Assembly: GCF_002895925.1 (NCBI RefSeq)
Contig: NZ_NWUO01000005.1
Location: 186,001-250,000 of the forward strand
DNA length: 64,000 nucleotides
Direction: 5' to 3'
DNA from: Mixta theicola
Lineage (GTDB): Bacteria > Pseudomonadota > Gammaproteobacteria > Enterobacterales > Enterobacteriaceae
The notes beneath the pieces were generated by a model. It had not been told where the DNA came from, did no database searches, and saw nothing but the letters and a program-made list of their open reading frames with translations. Position 1 is the stretch's first letter, and every line of letters starts with the position of its first letter. Below are positions 38,583 to 49,153 of the stretch, one piece after another. A program made the position numbers and the translations under genes.

Positions 38583-40241
38583 ATGAATCGAAGAATGTTT
38601 ATGAAAACCTCAATGGCATTCGCTGCGGTTAGCGGTATGTCCGGCTTATCCACGTTATTTGCGCAGTCCGCCTGGGCAGAAGATGGCATCGCAGACGGTA
38701 CCGCGACGCGCTTCGACTTTGAGGTGCTGAAGAAAAAAGCCGCCGCGCTGGCGCAGCAGCCCTGGAGCGGCGCGCCTGGCCCGTTGCCGGATACGCTGGC
38801 AACCATGACGCCGCAGGCCTATAACGCCATTCAGTATGATGCTAACCATTCGCTCTGGAACGACATCGATAACCGGCAGCTGGACGTGCAGTTTTTTCAC
38901 GTCGGTATGGGATTTAAGCGCCGTATCCGCATGTTTTCCGTTGATAAAAGCAGCCGCGAAGCGCGTGAGATCCACTTCCGCCCTGAGCTGTTTAACTATC
39001 AGAACACCAGCGTCGATACCAAACAGCTGGAAGGTAAAACCGATCTCGGCTTTGCCGGTTTTCGCGCGTTTAAAAAGCCGGAGCTGGCGCGGCGCGATAT
39101 TGTCTCTTTCCTGGGCGCAAGCTATTTTCGCGCCGTGGATGAAACCTATCAGTACGGCCTGTCGGCGCGCGGCGTCGCGGTAAATACCTTTAGCAACGGT
39201 CAGGAAGAGTTTCCCGATTTCGTCGCCTTCTGGTTTGAGACGCCAAAAGCGGATGAGACCACTTTTACCGTTTATGCCCTGCTCGACGGCGCCAGCCTGA
39301 CCGGCGCCTATAAGTTTGTTATCCACTGTGAGCCGAAGCGCGTGGTGATGGAGGTGGATAACCACCTGTACGCCCGTAAAGATATTCGCCAGCTGGGCAT
39401 CGCGCCGATGACCAGCATGTTCAGCTGCGGCAACAGCGAACGCCGTATGTGCAACACCTATCATCCGCAAATTCATGACTCCGATCGCCTGGCGATGTGG
39501 AGCGGTAAAGGGGAATGGATTGCCCGTCCGCTGAATAATCCGCGTAAGCTGCAGTTTAACGCCTACGAGGATGAGAACCCGCGCGGCTTTGGCCTGCTGC
39601 AGCTGAATCATAATTTTGACGATTATCAGGATGTGATTGGCTGGTACGACAAACGGCCCAGCCTGTGGGTGGAGCCGCTCGGTAAATGGGGTAAAGGCGC
39701 CATCAATCTGATGGAGATCCCGACCACCGGTGAAACGCTGGATAACGTGGTCTGTTTCTGGCAGCCGGAGCAGCCGGTTAAAGCCGGTAGCGAACTCGCT
39801 TTCCAGTACAAGCTTTACTGGAGTGGCCTGCCGCCGGTGCGCAGCGAACTGGCGCGCGTTGAGGCAACCCGCTCCGGTATTGGCGGCTTCCCGGAAGGCT
39901 GGGCGCCGGGCGAGCATTTCCCGGATGTCTGGTGCCGTCGTTTTGCCGTTGATTTTGTCGATGGTGATCTGAAGAATGCCGCGCCGAAAGGCATTGAGCC
40001 GGTGATTACCGTATCAGCCGGCACCATTAAGCAGGTGGAGATCCTCTACGTAGAGCCGCTAAACGGCTATCGCATCCTGTTTGACTGGTATCCCACCAGC
40101 GATGCTACCGATCCGGTCGATATGCGCCTGTTCCTGCGCACCAAAGATGAAACGCTGAGTGAAACCTGGCTTTATCAATATTTCCCGCCGCCGCCGGACC
40201 AGCGGAAATATATTGATGACCGCCAGATGACGGTTAGCTAA
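38583..40241 (+). CDS. opgD: Osmoregulated periplasmic glucan biosynthesis protein OpgD
   Basis: Tat-exported periplasmic protein that controls the backbone structure of osmoregulated glucans, paralogous to OpgG. The 552 residues start M-N-R-R-M-F-M-K with a twin-arginine signal followed by a hydrophobic stretch and A-W-A cleavage. The body has conserved [14 protein letters not shown] and R-P-S-L-W-V-E-P segments, and the length matches E. coli OpgD (551). The ATG at 38583 is preferred over an upstream opening at 38469, which would bury the signal peptide. Confidence 0.95.
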   Translation: MNRRMFMKTSMAFAAVSGMSGLSTLFAQSAWAEDGIADGTATRFDFEVLKKKAAALAQQPWSGAPGPLPDTLATMTPQAYNAIQYDANHSLWNDIDNRQLDVQFFHVGMGFKRRIRMFSVDKSSREAREIHFRPELFNYQNTSVDTKQLEGKTDLGFAGFRAFKKPELARRDIVSFLGASYFRAVDETYQYGLSARGVAVNTFSNGQEEFPDFVAFWFETPKADETTFTVYALLDGASLTGAYKFVIHCEPKRVVMEVDNHLYARKDIRQLGIAPMTSMFSCGNSERRMCNTYHPQIHDSDRLAMWSGKGEWIARPLNNPRKLQFNAYEDENPRGFGLLQLNHNFDDYQDVIGWYDKRPSLWVEPLGKWGKGAINLMEIPTTGETLDNVVCFWQPEQPVKAGSELAFQYKLYWSGLPPVRSELARVEATRSGIGGFPEGWAPGEHFPDVWCRRFAVDFVDGDLKNAAPKGIEPVITVSAGTIKQVEILYVEPLNGYRILFDWYPTSDATDPVDMRLFLRTKDETLSETWLYQYFPPPPDQRKYIDDRQMTVS

Positions 40242-40247
40242 CCTGAG

Positions 40248-40270
40248 CGGCGAGGGAAACCTCGCCGTTT
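40248..40270 (+). terminator. opgD terminator
   Basis: CGGCGAGG (40248-40255) and CCTCGCCG (40260-40267) form an 8-bp stem closed by a GAAA tetraloop, followed by TTT, immediately after opgD. Confidence 0.7.
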
Positions 40271-40369
40271 ATCGTTAAACGTAAGTACTTTTTCCGCAGT
40301 TGTTCCTTTTAATATACTAAAGTAAAATAAGAAGATTAAATTTTAGCAAATGTATTAACAAGGAAAGTT

Positions 40370-41400
40370 ATGGTTAATAAAATATATCCTCTTCCCTCTC
40401 TGCTGCAGAGAGCTGTCGGACGACCAGGGAAATCAAGCAATTTTCAGCTAGATGTCATGTGTGTACAGCATCTTTTTAATAAAATTCGTATGCCTGTGCA
40501 GTCTGCGTTTCCAGAGGATGGTAATTGCACCCAAACATTAATTAATAGTATCTGTCACTTTCAGTTAGTGCATTTAAGATTTAAGCATCCCGATGGAATC
40601 ATTGAACCTTCTGGAAAAACTTTTTATGCTTTAGCGCAAAAAGCGCTTTCGGCACCTGCATACCAATCCCCTCCATTACCCTACCCTCAAAAGCTTCCTA
40701 AATTAACGCAGGCTCAGCTATTAGTAAATAATTATCTCAGGCGGTTTGGCTGTCTAATCAATAGTAGCGAATTAAGTAAATTATCATTAAAAGCATCAAG
40801 AATTAATGGCTCAGCTCTCTAACCGAAGACGACTATATTAATGCAGTAAGCTTATTAAATAATAAGGTCGAGAAAAACATTATCAAGGCTTTCGCCATCG
40901 TAGAATCTGGCGGACGATCCGGTTTTAACGAACAAAACTTACCAGTCATTGCTTTCGAAGGGCATGTTTTCAGAAAATATACCAACCGATTTTATGATTT
41001 TACACATCCGAATTTATCATATCCTTATAGTAAAAAGGCTGCTAAAAACTGGAGGCGCAATAATAAAAACCAAGCCTCCTCCTGGCAAACTTTGTCGGAT
41101 GCATTTGATCTTAGCTCTGAAGCTGCATTAAAGTCCTGCTCATGGGGGATGTTCCAAATCATGGGATTCAACTATAAAAGTACCGGCTATGATGATATTT
41201 ACAATTTTGTAAAGGCAATGAAAGAAAATGCCGGGAATCATTTACGATCTTTTTTAAATTTTTGCTCACAAAACCCTGCTCTTTTATCTGCTATGCAAAA
41301 AAAAGACTTTGTGAGTATGGCTGCAAATTATAATGGCATGGACTATGGTGATTATGATCAAAGAATTAAGCACGTATATGAAACTCTTTCAAAAAAATAA
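40370..41400 (+). pseudogene. N-acetylmuramidase with peptidoglycan-binding domain, frameshifted
   Basis: The first frame (40370-40822, 150 codons) carries a PG-binding-like domain with no signal peptide, including H-P-D-G-I-I-E-P-S-G-K-T-F-Y-A-L. The second frame, one base out of register and open from about 40807 to 41400, carries the muramidase domain: A-I-V-E-S-G-G-R-S-G-F with a likely catalytic Glu, I-A-F-E-G-H-V-F, then S-W-G-M-F-Q-I-M-G-F-N. Restoring one base near 40815 gives one protein of about 343 residues. This build recalls DUF3380-type cell-wall hydrolases found as type VI secretion effectors or phage lysins. DNA is AT-rich against its surroundings, suggesting transfer. The downstream gene overlaps its end. 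Confidence 0.75.
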
Positions 41401-42007
41401 CCTTCCCTTTCAGGCAATGGCTTTATTGTTATTGCCTTTAATTCCTCTTCAGAGCTGGGCTGCGGCTCAGTCAGGTATCTACGAAGCCTTAATGATTGCG
41501 GTGACACCTCAACATGAAGTGAAAGGTTTTTATCATCAACCGCCTGAAGATAATGCTAACCAACGTTGCGCATTCTGGTTTTATGGGAGGCTGGATACTA
41601 AAAATGCCGCACCGATTACTTCCTGGTCCATGCAAACTCTTACCGGCGATTTCCGGTTTCAGCATAAGCAAATCGAGCTGACATTGCCGCATGGTCAGCA
41701 GCATACAGGCTGTATGAACCATCTGCGTCCTGAAATTGAAACCGGTGAAAGCTGGTCCTTAACCCGGCAAACGAACTGGATTGACCTGGTTACGATACGT
41801 ACGGATAAAGCGCATTTGTACAGGAAAAGTAATAGCCAGGCTCAGCATCGCGGCTATGTTATTAAAGGCGATACGCTCGGCTTAATTCAACGCGGCGCTG
41901 AGTGGTCGCAGGTTGAATATGTAAGCGATGCAGGTAATACGCTGTTAGCCTGGATTAAAAACAGCGATTACGTTTCTCTTCCTGCACAAGCTGCGGCATT
42001 ACAATAA
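41378..42007 (+). CDS. Secreted SH3-like protein downstream of the muramidase, possible immunity protein
   Basis: The 209-residue protein starts at ATG 41378, 23 bases inside the end of the muramidase frame. It has a signal peptide (basic start, hydrophobic M-A-L-L-L-L-P-L-I-P-L, cleavage near S-W-A-A). The C-terminal ~60 residues look like a bacterial SH3 domain (H-L-Y-R-K-S-N, G-Y-V-I-K-G-D, W-I-K-N-S-D-Y), often used to bind cell-wall peptides. A periplasmic protein coupled to a wall-degrading enzyme would fit an immunity role, but that is inference. The N-terminal domain is unrecognised. An alternative start is ATG at 41420. Confidence 0.65.
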   Translation: MKLFQKNNLPFQAMALLLLPLIPLQSWAAAQSGIYEALMIAVTPQHEVKGFYHQPPEDNANQRCAFWFYGRLDTKNAAPITSWSMQTLTGDFRFQHKQIELTLPHGQQHTGCMNHLRPEIETGESWSLTRQTNWIDLVTIRTDKAHLYRKSNSQAQHRGYVIKGDTLGLIQRGAEWSQVEYVSDAGNTLLAWIKNSDYVSLPAQAAALQ

Positions 42008-42098
42008 ACAGCGGGTATCGGCTCATCTGAGCGCAACGGCGCAATGGCCCTTATACTGAATAGTTGGTATTCAACATGTTAAAAACAGTGAGGGAAAG

Positions 42099-42644
42099 AT
42101 GAGCGATAAAAAACATTTTGTGACGCTGGTGGGCAGCCTGCGCAAAGGATCTTTTAACGCGGCGATAGCGCATACGCTGCCCGAACTGGCACCTGAAGGC
42201 GTGATCGTCAGCCATTTAGCATCGCCGGGCGATTTTCCTCTTTACAATGCCGATCTGCAGGAAGCAGGCTTTCCGGCGGCGGTATTAGCGATGGCCGAAG
42301 CGATTGCGCAAGCAGACGGCGTTATTATCGTGACGCCGGAATATAACTACTCGGTGCCGGGCGTGTTGAAAAATGCGCTCGACTGGCTGTCGCGTGTCTC
42401 ACCAGCGCCTTTCGCCGGGAAGCCGGTGCTCATCCAGAGCGCTTCGCCAGGCACTATCGGCGGCGCGCGTGCGCAGTATCATCTGCGGCAGATTCTGGTG
42501 TTTTTTGATGCCCGCGTAATGAATAAACCGGAAGCGATGATTGGTCAGGTGACGGATAAGGTTAAAGACGGCGTGCTGACAGACGATGCGACCCGCATCT
42601 TCCTCAGCAGGCAGTTGCAGGCCTTTGCCGATTTTAGCCGCTAA
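42099..42644 (+). CDS. chrR: NADPH-dependent FMN reductase, ChrR/YieF-like
   Basis: The 181-residue flavoprotein has the flavodoxin-like motif L-V-G-S-L-R-K-G-S-F-N (FMN phosphate site), the family signature T-P-E-Y-N-Y-S-V-P-G-V-L-K-N-A-L-D-W, and Q-Y-H-L-R-Q-I-L-V-F. It is close to E. coli ChrR/YieF, which reduces quinones and chromate by two electrons. It stands alone with AGGGA upstream of the ATG. The symbol is by similarity; the genomic place differs from E. coli yieF. Confidence 0.85.
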   Translation: MSDKKHFVTLVGSLRKGSFNAAIAHTLPELAPEGVIVSHLASPGDFPLYNADLQEAGFPAAVLAMAEAIAQADGVIIVTPEYNYSVPGVLKNALDWLSRVSPAPFAGKPVLIQSASPGTIGGARAQYHLRQILVFFDARVMNKPEAMIGQVTDKVKDGVLTDDATRIFLSRQLQAFADFSR

Positions 42645-42652
42645 ATAACCGG

Positions 42653-42674
42653 CGGAGCATCGCGCTCCGTCTTT
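42653..42674. terminator. Hairpin between convergent chrR and elaA
   Basis: CGGAGC (42653-42658) and GCTCCG (42664-42669) form a 6-bp stem followed by TCTTT on the plus strand, just after the chrR stop and before the elaA stop. Confidence 0.6.
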
Positions 42675-42680
42675 CCCGCG

Positions 42681-43130
42681 CTATTTCACCATATCGATAT
42701 GCGGAATATTATCTTCCAGATAAATCTCGCCAACCGACTTAAAGCCCATCCGTGCGTAAAAACCCTGTAGATGCGCCTGCGCCGCAAGAGCCTGTTGACG
42801 GCCCGGCCAGTATTGCTCACAGCTCATCAGCACCTGTTCCATCAGGCGATAGCCAAGCTGCAATCCCCGCGCTTCACTGGTAACAATAACCCGCCCAATC
42901 TTTACCGGGCTGCCTGCATCCACCGGCGTTAAAAGGCGCGCGCAGGCCAGCATTCTTCCTTCCCCCAGGGCAAAAATATGACGGTTATCACGCACTAAAT
43001 CCTGTCCGTCAATATCTTCATACGGGCACTGCTGCTCGACGATAAAGACGCGGCTACGCAGGGCCAGAATGTCATACAGCTGATGTTTATTCAGCTCGCT
43101 GTGATGCAAATCGTACCAGGTTAATTCCAT
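42681..43130 (-). CDS. elaA: GNAT acetyltransferase ElaA
   Basis: The 149-residue protein has the GNAT fold: R-S-R-V-F-I-V-E-Q-Q-C-P-Y at the N-terminus, the acetyl-CoA site V-I-V-T-S-E-A-R-G-L-Q-L-G-Y-R-L, and a C-terminal F-Y-A-R-M-G-F. The first motif is the ElaA hallmark. The substrate is not known with certainty. It is near elaB and menF as in E. coli, though opgD, the muramidase pair and chrR are interposed. Confidence 0.92.
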   Translation of the reverse strand: MELTWYDLHHSELNKHQLYDILALRSRVFIVEQQCPYEDIDGQDLVRDNRHIFALGEGRMLACARLLTPVDAGSPVKIGRVIVTSEARGLQLGYRLMEQVLMSCEQYWPGRQQALAAQAHLQGFYARMGFKSVGEIYLEDNIPHIDMVK

Positions 43131-43298
43131 CTTCCCGCCATCCCCCTTGGTTTTAGCCGGTTATCGCAGCCGGGCTGCTGTTTTTTGCGCCGGTAATGCG
43201 CATGTTGTTGACTTAATATAACCTCGCCACAGCGAGGAGCAAGACGGCGGCCTGCGTCATAAAAAATTACCGCCTAACCGCCGATTTTGATGCCATAA

Positions 43299-43328
43299 AA
43301 AAAGCCCTGTATCGCTACAGGGCTTTTT
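43299..43328 (-). terminator. Terminator of the nuo operon
   Basis: A stem AGCCCTGTA (43303-43311)/TACAGGGCT (43316-43324) with a TCGC loop is flanked by an A tract on the left (T tract on the transcribed minus strand) and TTTTT on the right. It lies 15 bases past the nuoN stop and could also stop rightward transcripts. Confidence 0.92.
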
Positions 43329-43342
43329 CATTATCGGCTGGC

Positions 43343-44800
43343 TTACATTAGCGGCTGCGCCAGCTGCACCAGGCTGATGAGCGGCTGCGGATAAACACCC
43401 AGCAGCAGCACCAGAATGGCCGAGATCAGCACCACGATGCCGCCCGCGGTAAACGCCCAGTTTGCTGGCGTATCACGGGTATGCAGCTCCGGCGGGCTCA
43501 GGTAAAGGCTGACGGTAACGCGCAGATAGTAGTAGAGGCCAATGGCGCTGCCGATTACCACCGCACCAGTCAGCCACCACAGCGAGGCGTTAACGCTCAG
43601 CGCGATCACGTAGAACTTACCAATAAAGCCCAGCGTCATCGGGATACCGGCCAGCGACAGCATCATCACCGTCATCACCGCCGACAGCACCGGACGATGC
43701 CAGAACAGGCCGCGATAGGAGTAAAGCGAGTCGGCGTCCGGGCCACGATACGGGCTGGACATCAGGCTCACGACGCCGAAGGCGCCGATGCTGCTGAACA
43801 GGTAACCGGCCAGGTAGACGCCAGCGGTTTCCAGCGACATTTGGTGTGACTGCACCGCAATCAGCGCAACCAGTAAATAACCCAGATGCGCGATAGAGGA
43901 GTAGCCCAGCAGACGCTTAATGTTGCTCTGGCCGATCGCCAGCAGGTTACCAAACAGGATGGAAACCACGGCGATAATCGCCAGCACATTGCGCATCGCT
44001 TCGCTGTCGGTCGCCGGCGCGTACATAAACAGACGCATCAGCGCGCCAAAAATGGCGATCTTGCTGGCGGTCGCCAGGAAAGTGGAAACCGGCGCAGGCG
44101 CGCCCTGATACACGTCCGGCGTCCAGAGATGGAACGGCACCAGCGACAGTTTAAAGCCCAGACCGATAATCATCATGCCGAGGCCCAACAGCATCAGCGG
44201 CTGATGCAGCATGCTGTCGCTCAGGTTTTTGCCCAGCTCGACAAAGCTCAGGCTGCCGGAATCGGCATACACCAGCGCCATACCAAACAGCAGGAAGGAT
44301 GAGGCCGCCGCCGACAGAATGGTATATTTCAGCGCCGCCTCCAGCGAGCGTTTCTGACGGAAGGCGTAGCCGATCAAACCAAACAGCGGCAGCGACAGCA
44401 GTTCCACGCCGATAAACAGCGAGGCCATATGGTTGGCGCTCGCCAGTACCACGCCGCCCAGCGCGGCAATCAGCACCAGCAGGTAGAACTCGTCGCAGTT
44501 ATCGCTGAAGCCCTGCAGCCACGGATAGGCAAAGGTGCAGGTCGCCAGGCTTGCCAGCATCACCAGCCCGGTATAGAACATCGAGAAACCATCAACGCGC
44601 AGCAGCGGCGTGACGTCCATCGGCCCTGCCTGGCCCACAAACCAGAGTGACAACAGCGCCAGGTTGAGGCCAATCACGGTCAGCGTTGCATTAGCAAAAT
44701 GGTTGCGTCGCCACGCAATGGACAGCATCACAACCACCACCGTCAATCCGACGATCAACAGCGGCAGCAGTGCGATCAGTTGTTGAGGAGTTATTGTCAT
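43343..44800 (-). CDS. nuoN: NADH-quinone oxidoreductase subunit N
   Basis: Membrane-arm, antiporter-like proton-channel subunit of complex I and the last gene of the operon. The 485 residues form many hydrophobic helices. The conserved helix Glu is in [11 protein letters not shown], and channel Lys residues in A-A-L-K-Y and [13 protein letters not shown]. It starts 6 bases after the nuoM stop. Confidence 0.97.
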   Translation of the reverse strand: MTITPQQLIALLPLLIVGLTVVVVMLSIAWRRNHFANATLTVIGLNLALLSLWFVGQAGPMDVTPLLRVDGFSMFYTGLVMLASLATCTFAYPWLQGFSDNCDEFYLLVLIAALGGVVLASANHMASLFIGVELLSLPLFGLIGYAFRQKRSLEAALKYTILSAAASSFLLFGMALVYADSGSLSFVELGKNLSDSMLHQPLMLLGLGMMIIGLGFKLSLVPFHLWTPDVYQGAPAPVSTFLATASKIAIFGALMRLFMYAPATDSEAMRNVLAIIAVVSILFGNLLAIGQSNIKRLLGYSSIAHLGYLLVALIAVQSHQMSLETAGVYLAGYLFSSIGAFGVVSLMSSPYRGPDADSLYSYRGLFWHRPVLSAVMTVMMLSLAGIPMTLGFIGKFYVIALSVNASLWWLTGAVVIGSAIGLYYYLRVTVSLYLSPPELHTRDTPANWAFTAGGIVVLISAILVLLLGVYPQPLISLVQLAQPLM

Positions 44801-44806
44801 GGCGAA

Positions 44807-46327
44807 TTACGGCCTTGTAGTTGAAATTGAAGCGGTAAACCACTGCTGAATGTTGCTCATGGCAGCGTGTGAGGTGTCCAGAATCGGCTGCGGATACACC
44901 CCAAGCAGCACCAGCAGAACCACCAGCACCATAATCATGATGAACTCACGCGCAGACATACCGCGCAGCGGTGTCTCTGACTTCGGCGCACCGTAATAGG
45001 CGCGCTGCATCATGATCAGCGAGTAAACGGAAGCAAACACCAGACCGAAGGTAGCGATAACGATAATCGTCGGCACCACCTGGAAGCTTCCGGTCAGAAT
45101 CATAAATTCGCCAGCAAAGTTACCGGTGCCCGGCATCCCAAGGTTAGCCACCGCAAAGAACAGCGACAGCCCTGGGATCCATTTCAGTCGTGACCACAGA
45201 CCGCCCATCTGACGCATATCACGCGTATGCAGGCGCTCATACAGCTGACCGCAGAGGATAAACAGCGCCGCCGCCGACAGGCCGTGCGCAATCATCTGCA
45301 CCACCGCGCCCTGGAACGCCAGCTGGTTGCCGGTGTAAATGGCGATCAGCACGAAGCCCATATGGGAGACCGAGGTGTAGGCGATCAGGCGTTTAATATC
45401 GGTCTGTGAAAATGCCATCCACGCGCCGTAGAAAATACCGATAATCCCCAGCCACATGGCGATAGGTGCAAACTCCGCCGATGCGTTCGGGAACAGCGGC
45501 AGGCTGAAGCGCAGCAGACCGTAAGCGGCGGTTTTCAGCAGGATCCCGGCCAGATCCACGGAACCGGCGGTCGGTGCCTGACTGTGCGCATCCGGCAGCC
45601 AGCCGTGCAGCGGCACCACCGGCATTTTTACCGCGAAAGCGATAAAGAAGCCGAGCATCAGCAGATATTCAACTCCGTGCGACATCGGCGTGTGCAGCAG
45701 CACTTCATAGTTGAAGGTCCAGACGCCGGTTGCGCGGTAATGCACAAACACCAGGCCGAGAATGGCAATCAGCATCACCAGGCCGGATGACTGGGTATAA
45801 ATAAAGAACTTGGTCGCGGCGGTAATTCGCGTTTTCCCGTCCGATGCCTTATGACCCCAGAGCGCGATGAGGAAGTACATCGGCACCAGCATCATTTCCC
45901 AGAAGAAGAAGAACAGGAACATGTCGATGGCAAGGAACACGCCGATAACGCCACCGAGGATCCACATCAGGTTGAGGTGGAAAAAGCCCTGATACTTTTC
46001 AATTTCATTCCAGGAGCAGAGCACCGCCATCAGGCCCAGCAGGCCGGTCAGCACCACCATCAGCAGCGACAGACCGTCCAGCGCCAGGTGGAACTCAATG
46101 CCGAAGCGCGGGATCCAGGGAACGGAGAAATCAGATTGCCACTGCGGAATGCCCGCCGCCTGGGTCAGTGAATAGCCTCCCTGCAACCAGAGCTGCAGTG
46201 AAAGCACCAGCGTCAAACCCATTGTAACCAGGGCGATCCAGCGTGGCGTCTTCGCGCCTAAGCGCTCAGCCAGCCAGCAGAGAAAGCCGCCGACAAATGG
46301 GATAACAATTAGCCAAGGTAATAACAT
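44807..46327 (-). CDS. nuoM: NADH-quinone oxidoreductase subunit M
   Basis: Antiporter-like proton-channel subunit of the membrane arm. The 506 residues are the usual length. Helices carry the channel residues in F-F-W-E-M-M-L-V-P-M-Y and F-A-V-K-M-P-V-V-P-L-H-G-W-L-P-D-A-H, plus D-I-K-R-L-I-A-Y-T-S-V-S-H-M-G. It is preceded by a 127-base gap after nuoL that contains hairpins. Confidence 0.97.
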   Translation of the reverse strand: MLLPWLIVIPFVGGFLCWLAERLGAKTPRWIALVTMGLTLVLSLQLWLQGGYSLTQAAGIPQWQSDFSVPWIPRFGIEFHLALDGLSLLMVVLTGLLGLMAVLCSWNEIEKYQGFFHLNLMWILGGVIGVFLAIDMFLFFFFWEMMLVPMYFLIALWGHKASDGKTRITAATKFFIYTQSSGLVMLIAILGLVFVHYRATGVWTFNYEVLLHTPMSHGVEYLLMLGFFIAFAVKMPVVPLHGWLPDAHSQAPTAGSVDLAGILLKTAAYGLLRFSLPLFPNASAEFAPIAMWLGIIGIFYGAWMAFSQTDIKRLIAYTSVSHMGFVLIAIYTGNQLAFQGAVVQMIAHGLSAAALFILCGQLYERLHTRDMRQMGGLWSRLKWIPGLSLFFAVANLGMPGTGNFAGEFMILTGSFQVVPTIIVIATFGLVFASVYSLIMMQRAYYGAPKSETPLRGMSAREFIMIMVLVVLLVLLGVYPQPILDTSHAAMSNIQQWFTASISTTRP

Positions 46328-46386
46328 GGCGGTTACGGTCCCTTTTCTAGTCCTGCATGAGCCGCCGGTAAATATGACCGGTCATG

Positions 46387-46443
46387 CCCAACCTCAGGTT
46401 TTTTCACAAGCTTATCGGTTGGGATGCGACGGCGCCGCATCCC
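46387..46443. other. Overlapping hairpins in the nuoL-nuoM gap
   Basis: GGGATGCG (46421-46428) pairs with CGCATCCC (46436-46443), while CCCAACC (46387-46393) can pair with GGTTGGG (46417-46423). The two stems share three bases and so exclude each other. The gap is unusual in an otherwise tightly packed operon. They may act as an internal processing or attenuation site. Confidence 0.5.
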
Positions 46444-46454
46444 GCTCACTAACC

Positions 46455-48290
46455 TTACATCACCAGCAGCAGCGCCAGCACCACAACGGCACCCACGCTC
46501 ATGGAAGCCACATACCAGCGCAGATAGCCATTTTCGCTTACCGCCAGCCCTTTATTCGCCAGGCGTGAAACCAGAGCCGGCGTATTCAGCAGCGCATTCA
46601 GCGGATCGCGTGACAGCAGCCAGGCGATGCCCAAATAAGGCTTAACGAAAATTTTGTCATACAGCCAGTCGAAGCCCCAGGCGGCAAACCACCAGGTACC
46701 GAAGAAACGCCCCGGTGCGCTGCGCGCCACGCTGGTAACCAGCGAACGCTTGCCGAGCCAGAGCCAGGCGGCAATCAGGATGCCAACGATGGCAACCACG
46801 CCCGACGCAATTTCCAGCCCCATTTTGCCCGCTTCGCCATGTTCGCTTACCGGCAGTACGCCAGCCAGCGGCGGCGTGATCAGCGCGCCAATAAAGGTGG
46901 AAAGAACCAGCAGCACGATAAGCGGCAGATGATGCGTAATGCCTTTGCCCGCATGGGCATGAATTTTCTCTTCGCCGTGGAAGACGATAAAGATCATGCG
47001 GAAGGTATAAATCGAGGTCAGGAAAGCACCGACCAGCCCGGCAACCATTAGATTGACATGGCCGTTCGCCAGCGCGCCGAACAGGATTTCATCCTTACTG
47101 TAGAAGCCAGCGGTAACCAGCGGCAGCGCAGCCAGCGCCGCGCCGCCCACCAGGAAGCAGACATAAACCAGCGGGATGCTTTTACGCAGGCCGCCCATTT
47201 TGAAAATGTTCTGCTCGTGGTGGCAGGCCAGAATCACCGAACCTGAGGAAAGGAACAGCAGCGCTTTAAAGAAGGCGTGGGTCATCAGGTGGAAAATAGC
47301 GGCATCCCATGCCTGAACGCCCAGCGCCAGGAACATATAACCGATCTGACTCATGGTGGAATAGGCCAGCACGCGCTTAATATCGGTCTGCACCAGCGCC
47401 GCGAAGCCTGCCAGTACCAGCGTGACCGCGCCAATGATACCCACCAGATGCAGCACTTCCGGCGTCATCAGGAACAGGCCATGCGTACGGGCGATCAGAT
47501 ACACGCCAGCGGTCACCATAGTCGCCGCGTGGATCAGCGCCGAAACCGGCGTCGGACCCGCCATCGCGTCGGCAAGCCAGGTCTGCAGCGGCAGCTGCGC
47601 CGATTTACCGACCGCGCCGCCCAGCAGCATTAGCGTCGCCCACTGCAGCATATGGTTATCCGCAGCAAAGTGCGCCGGCGCCAGCTCGACCATTTCGCGG
47701 AAGTTCAGCGTGCCCAGCTCGTTGTAGAGAATGAACAGCGCAAACGCGAGGAACACATCACCCACGCGGGTAATGATAAAGGCCTTCATCGCCGCCTTGC
47801 CGTTATCCGGATTGGTGTAATAGAAACCAATCAGCAGATAAGAGCAGAGGCCCACGCCTTCCCAGCCGAGATACATCAACATCAGGTTATCGGCCAGCAC
47901 CAGAACCACCATGCTGGCGATAAACAGGTTGGTATAGGCGAAGAAGCGCGAGTAGCCCTCTTCTCCGCGCATATACCAGGAGGCGAACATATGAATGAAG
48001 AAGCCGACCCCGGTCACCACCGACAGCATGGTGAAAGAGAGGCCGTCCAGCGTCAGGGTTACGCCAATATTAAAGTTACCGACCTGCATCCAGGTCCACA
48101 GCGCCTGGGTAAACGGCGCGCGGTCATGATTAAAAAAGTCGAGGCCGACCCAAATAGTGACCAGCGCCGCCAGGCCAATCGACCCGACGCCCACGGTAGC
48201 AGACAGATTTTCTGACCAGCGGCCGCGAGAAAACGCCAGCAGCAAAAAGCCGATCAGCGGAAGCAGTATGGTTAAGTAAAGAAGATTCAT
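46455..48290 (-). CDS. nuoL: NADH-quinone oxidoreductase subunit L
   Basis: Distal proton-channel subunit with the long lateral helix that runs along the membrane arm. The 611 residues (613 in E. coli) include [34 protein letters not shown] and [16 protein letters not shown]. Its start overlaps the nuoK stop by four bases. Confidence 0.97.
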   Translation of the reverse strand: MNLLYLTILLPLIGFLLLAFSRGRWSENLSATVGVGSIGLAALVTIWVGLDFFNHDRAPFTQALWTWMQVGNFNIGVTLTLDGLSFTMLSVVTGVGFFIHMFASWYMRGEEGYSRFFAYTNLFIASMVVLVLADNLMLMYLGWEGVGLCSYLLIGFYYTNPDNGKAAMKAFIITRVGDVFLAFALFILYNELGTLNFREMVELAPAHFAADNHMLQWATLMLLGGAVGKSAQLPLQTWLADAMAGPTPVSALIHAATMVTAGVYLIARTHGLFLMTPEVLHLVGIIGAVTLVLAGFAALVQTDIKRVLAYSTMSQIGYMFLALGVQAWDAAIFHLMTHAFFKALLFLSSGSVILACHHEQNIFKMGGLRKSIPLVYVCFLVGGAALAALPLVTAGFYSKDEILFGALANGHVNLMVAGLVGAFLTSIYTFRMIFIVFHGEEKIHAHAGKGITHHLPLIVLLVLSTFIGALITPPLAGVLPVSEHGEAGKMGLEIASGVVAIVGILIAAWLWLGKRSLVTSVARSAPGRFFGTWWFAAWGFDWLYDKIFVKPYLGIAWLLSRDPLNALLNTPALVSRLANKGLAVSENGYLRWYVASMSVGAVVVLALLLVM

Positions 48291-48589
48291 CCGCGCATCT
48301 CGCTCACTGTGTCAATGTTCAGGGTTTGACGACGGCGGTAGAGCTGCAGCAACAGCGCCAGGCCAATGCTGGCCTCCGCTGCGGCAAGGCTGATCGCCAG
48401 GATATACATCACCTGACCATCCGCCTGCCCCCAGTAGCTTCCCGCCACCACTAACGCCAGAGCCGAGGCGTTAATCATGATTTCCAGACCGATTAACATA
48501 AACAGCAGGTTACGACGCAGCACCAGCGACGTCAGTCCGAGGACAAACAGCACGGCTGCCAGAATCAGTCCATGTTGTAGAGGGATCAT
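48287..48589 (-). CDS. nuoK: NADH-quinone oxidoreductase subunit K
   Basis: The 100-residue membrane subunit has three helices. The conserved Glu residues of the proton path lie in I-G-L-E-I-M-I-N-A and [10 protein letters not shown]. It overlaps both neighbours by four bases. Confidence 0.97.
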   Translation of the reverse strand: MIPLQHGLILAAVLFVLGLTSLVLRRNLLFMLIGLEIMINASALALVVAGSYWGQADGQVMYILAISLAAAEASIGLALLLQLYRRRQTLNIDTVSEMRG

Positions 48590-49143
48590 GCGCGCTCCTC
48601 CTTCGTTTTCGCAGCCGCCGCATCGCTGACGCGGTTGCTAAGCACTTCGCCATGACGATCTTCGCGCCCGATATGGAACGCGACCACCAGCCCCGCCAGC
48701 AGCAGCATTGATGCCAGTTCAACCGCCAGCACATAAGGGCCAAACAGGCTGATACCCACCGCTTTCGCATCGATAACCTTGCCGTCAATACCCTGGTCGT
48801 TAGCGGTCATAATGGCGTACACCATAACGATCAGCAGCAGCAGCGAAACCAGGCCCGGACCAATCCACAGCGAAGGCTGTAGCCACTGGCGCTCCTGATC
48901 TTCAACCGACTTGCCAAGGTTAAGCATCATCACCACGAAGACGAACAGCACCATGATGGCGCCGGCGTAAACGATAATCTCCAGCGCGCCGGCGAAGTAG
49001 GCGCCAAGCGAAAAGAAGACGCCGGCAATCGCCAGTAGCGAAACGATCAGGTACAGCAACGCATGTACCGGGTTGGTGTGGGTAATCACGCGTAGCGTGG
49101 TTAGCACCGCCACCAGACCACAAAGATAAAACGCAAATTCCAT
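48586..49143 (-). CDS. nuoJ: NADH-quinone oxidoreductase subunit J
   Basis: The 185-residue membrane subunit has helices starting [10 protein letters not shown] and the conserved [18 protein letters not shown] segment with its pi-bulge helix. The C-terminus is charged and cytoplasmic. It follows nuoI by 10 bases. Confidence 0.97.
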   Translation of the reverse strand: MEFAFYLCGLVAVLTTLRVITHTNPVHALLYLIVSLLAIAGVFFSLGAYFAGALEIIVYAGAIMVLFVFVVMMLNLGKSVEDQERQWLQPSLWIGPGLVSLLLLIVMVYAIMTANDQGIDGKVIDAKAVGISLFGPYVLAVELASMLLLAGLVVAFHIGREDRHGEVLSNRVSDAAAAKTKEERA

Positions 49144-49153
49144 GCCTGGCTCC

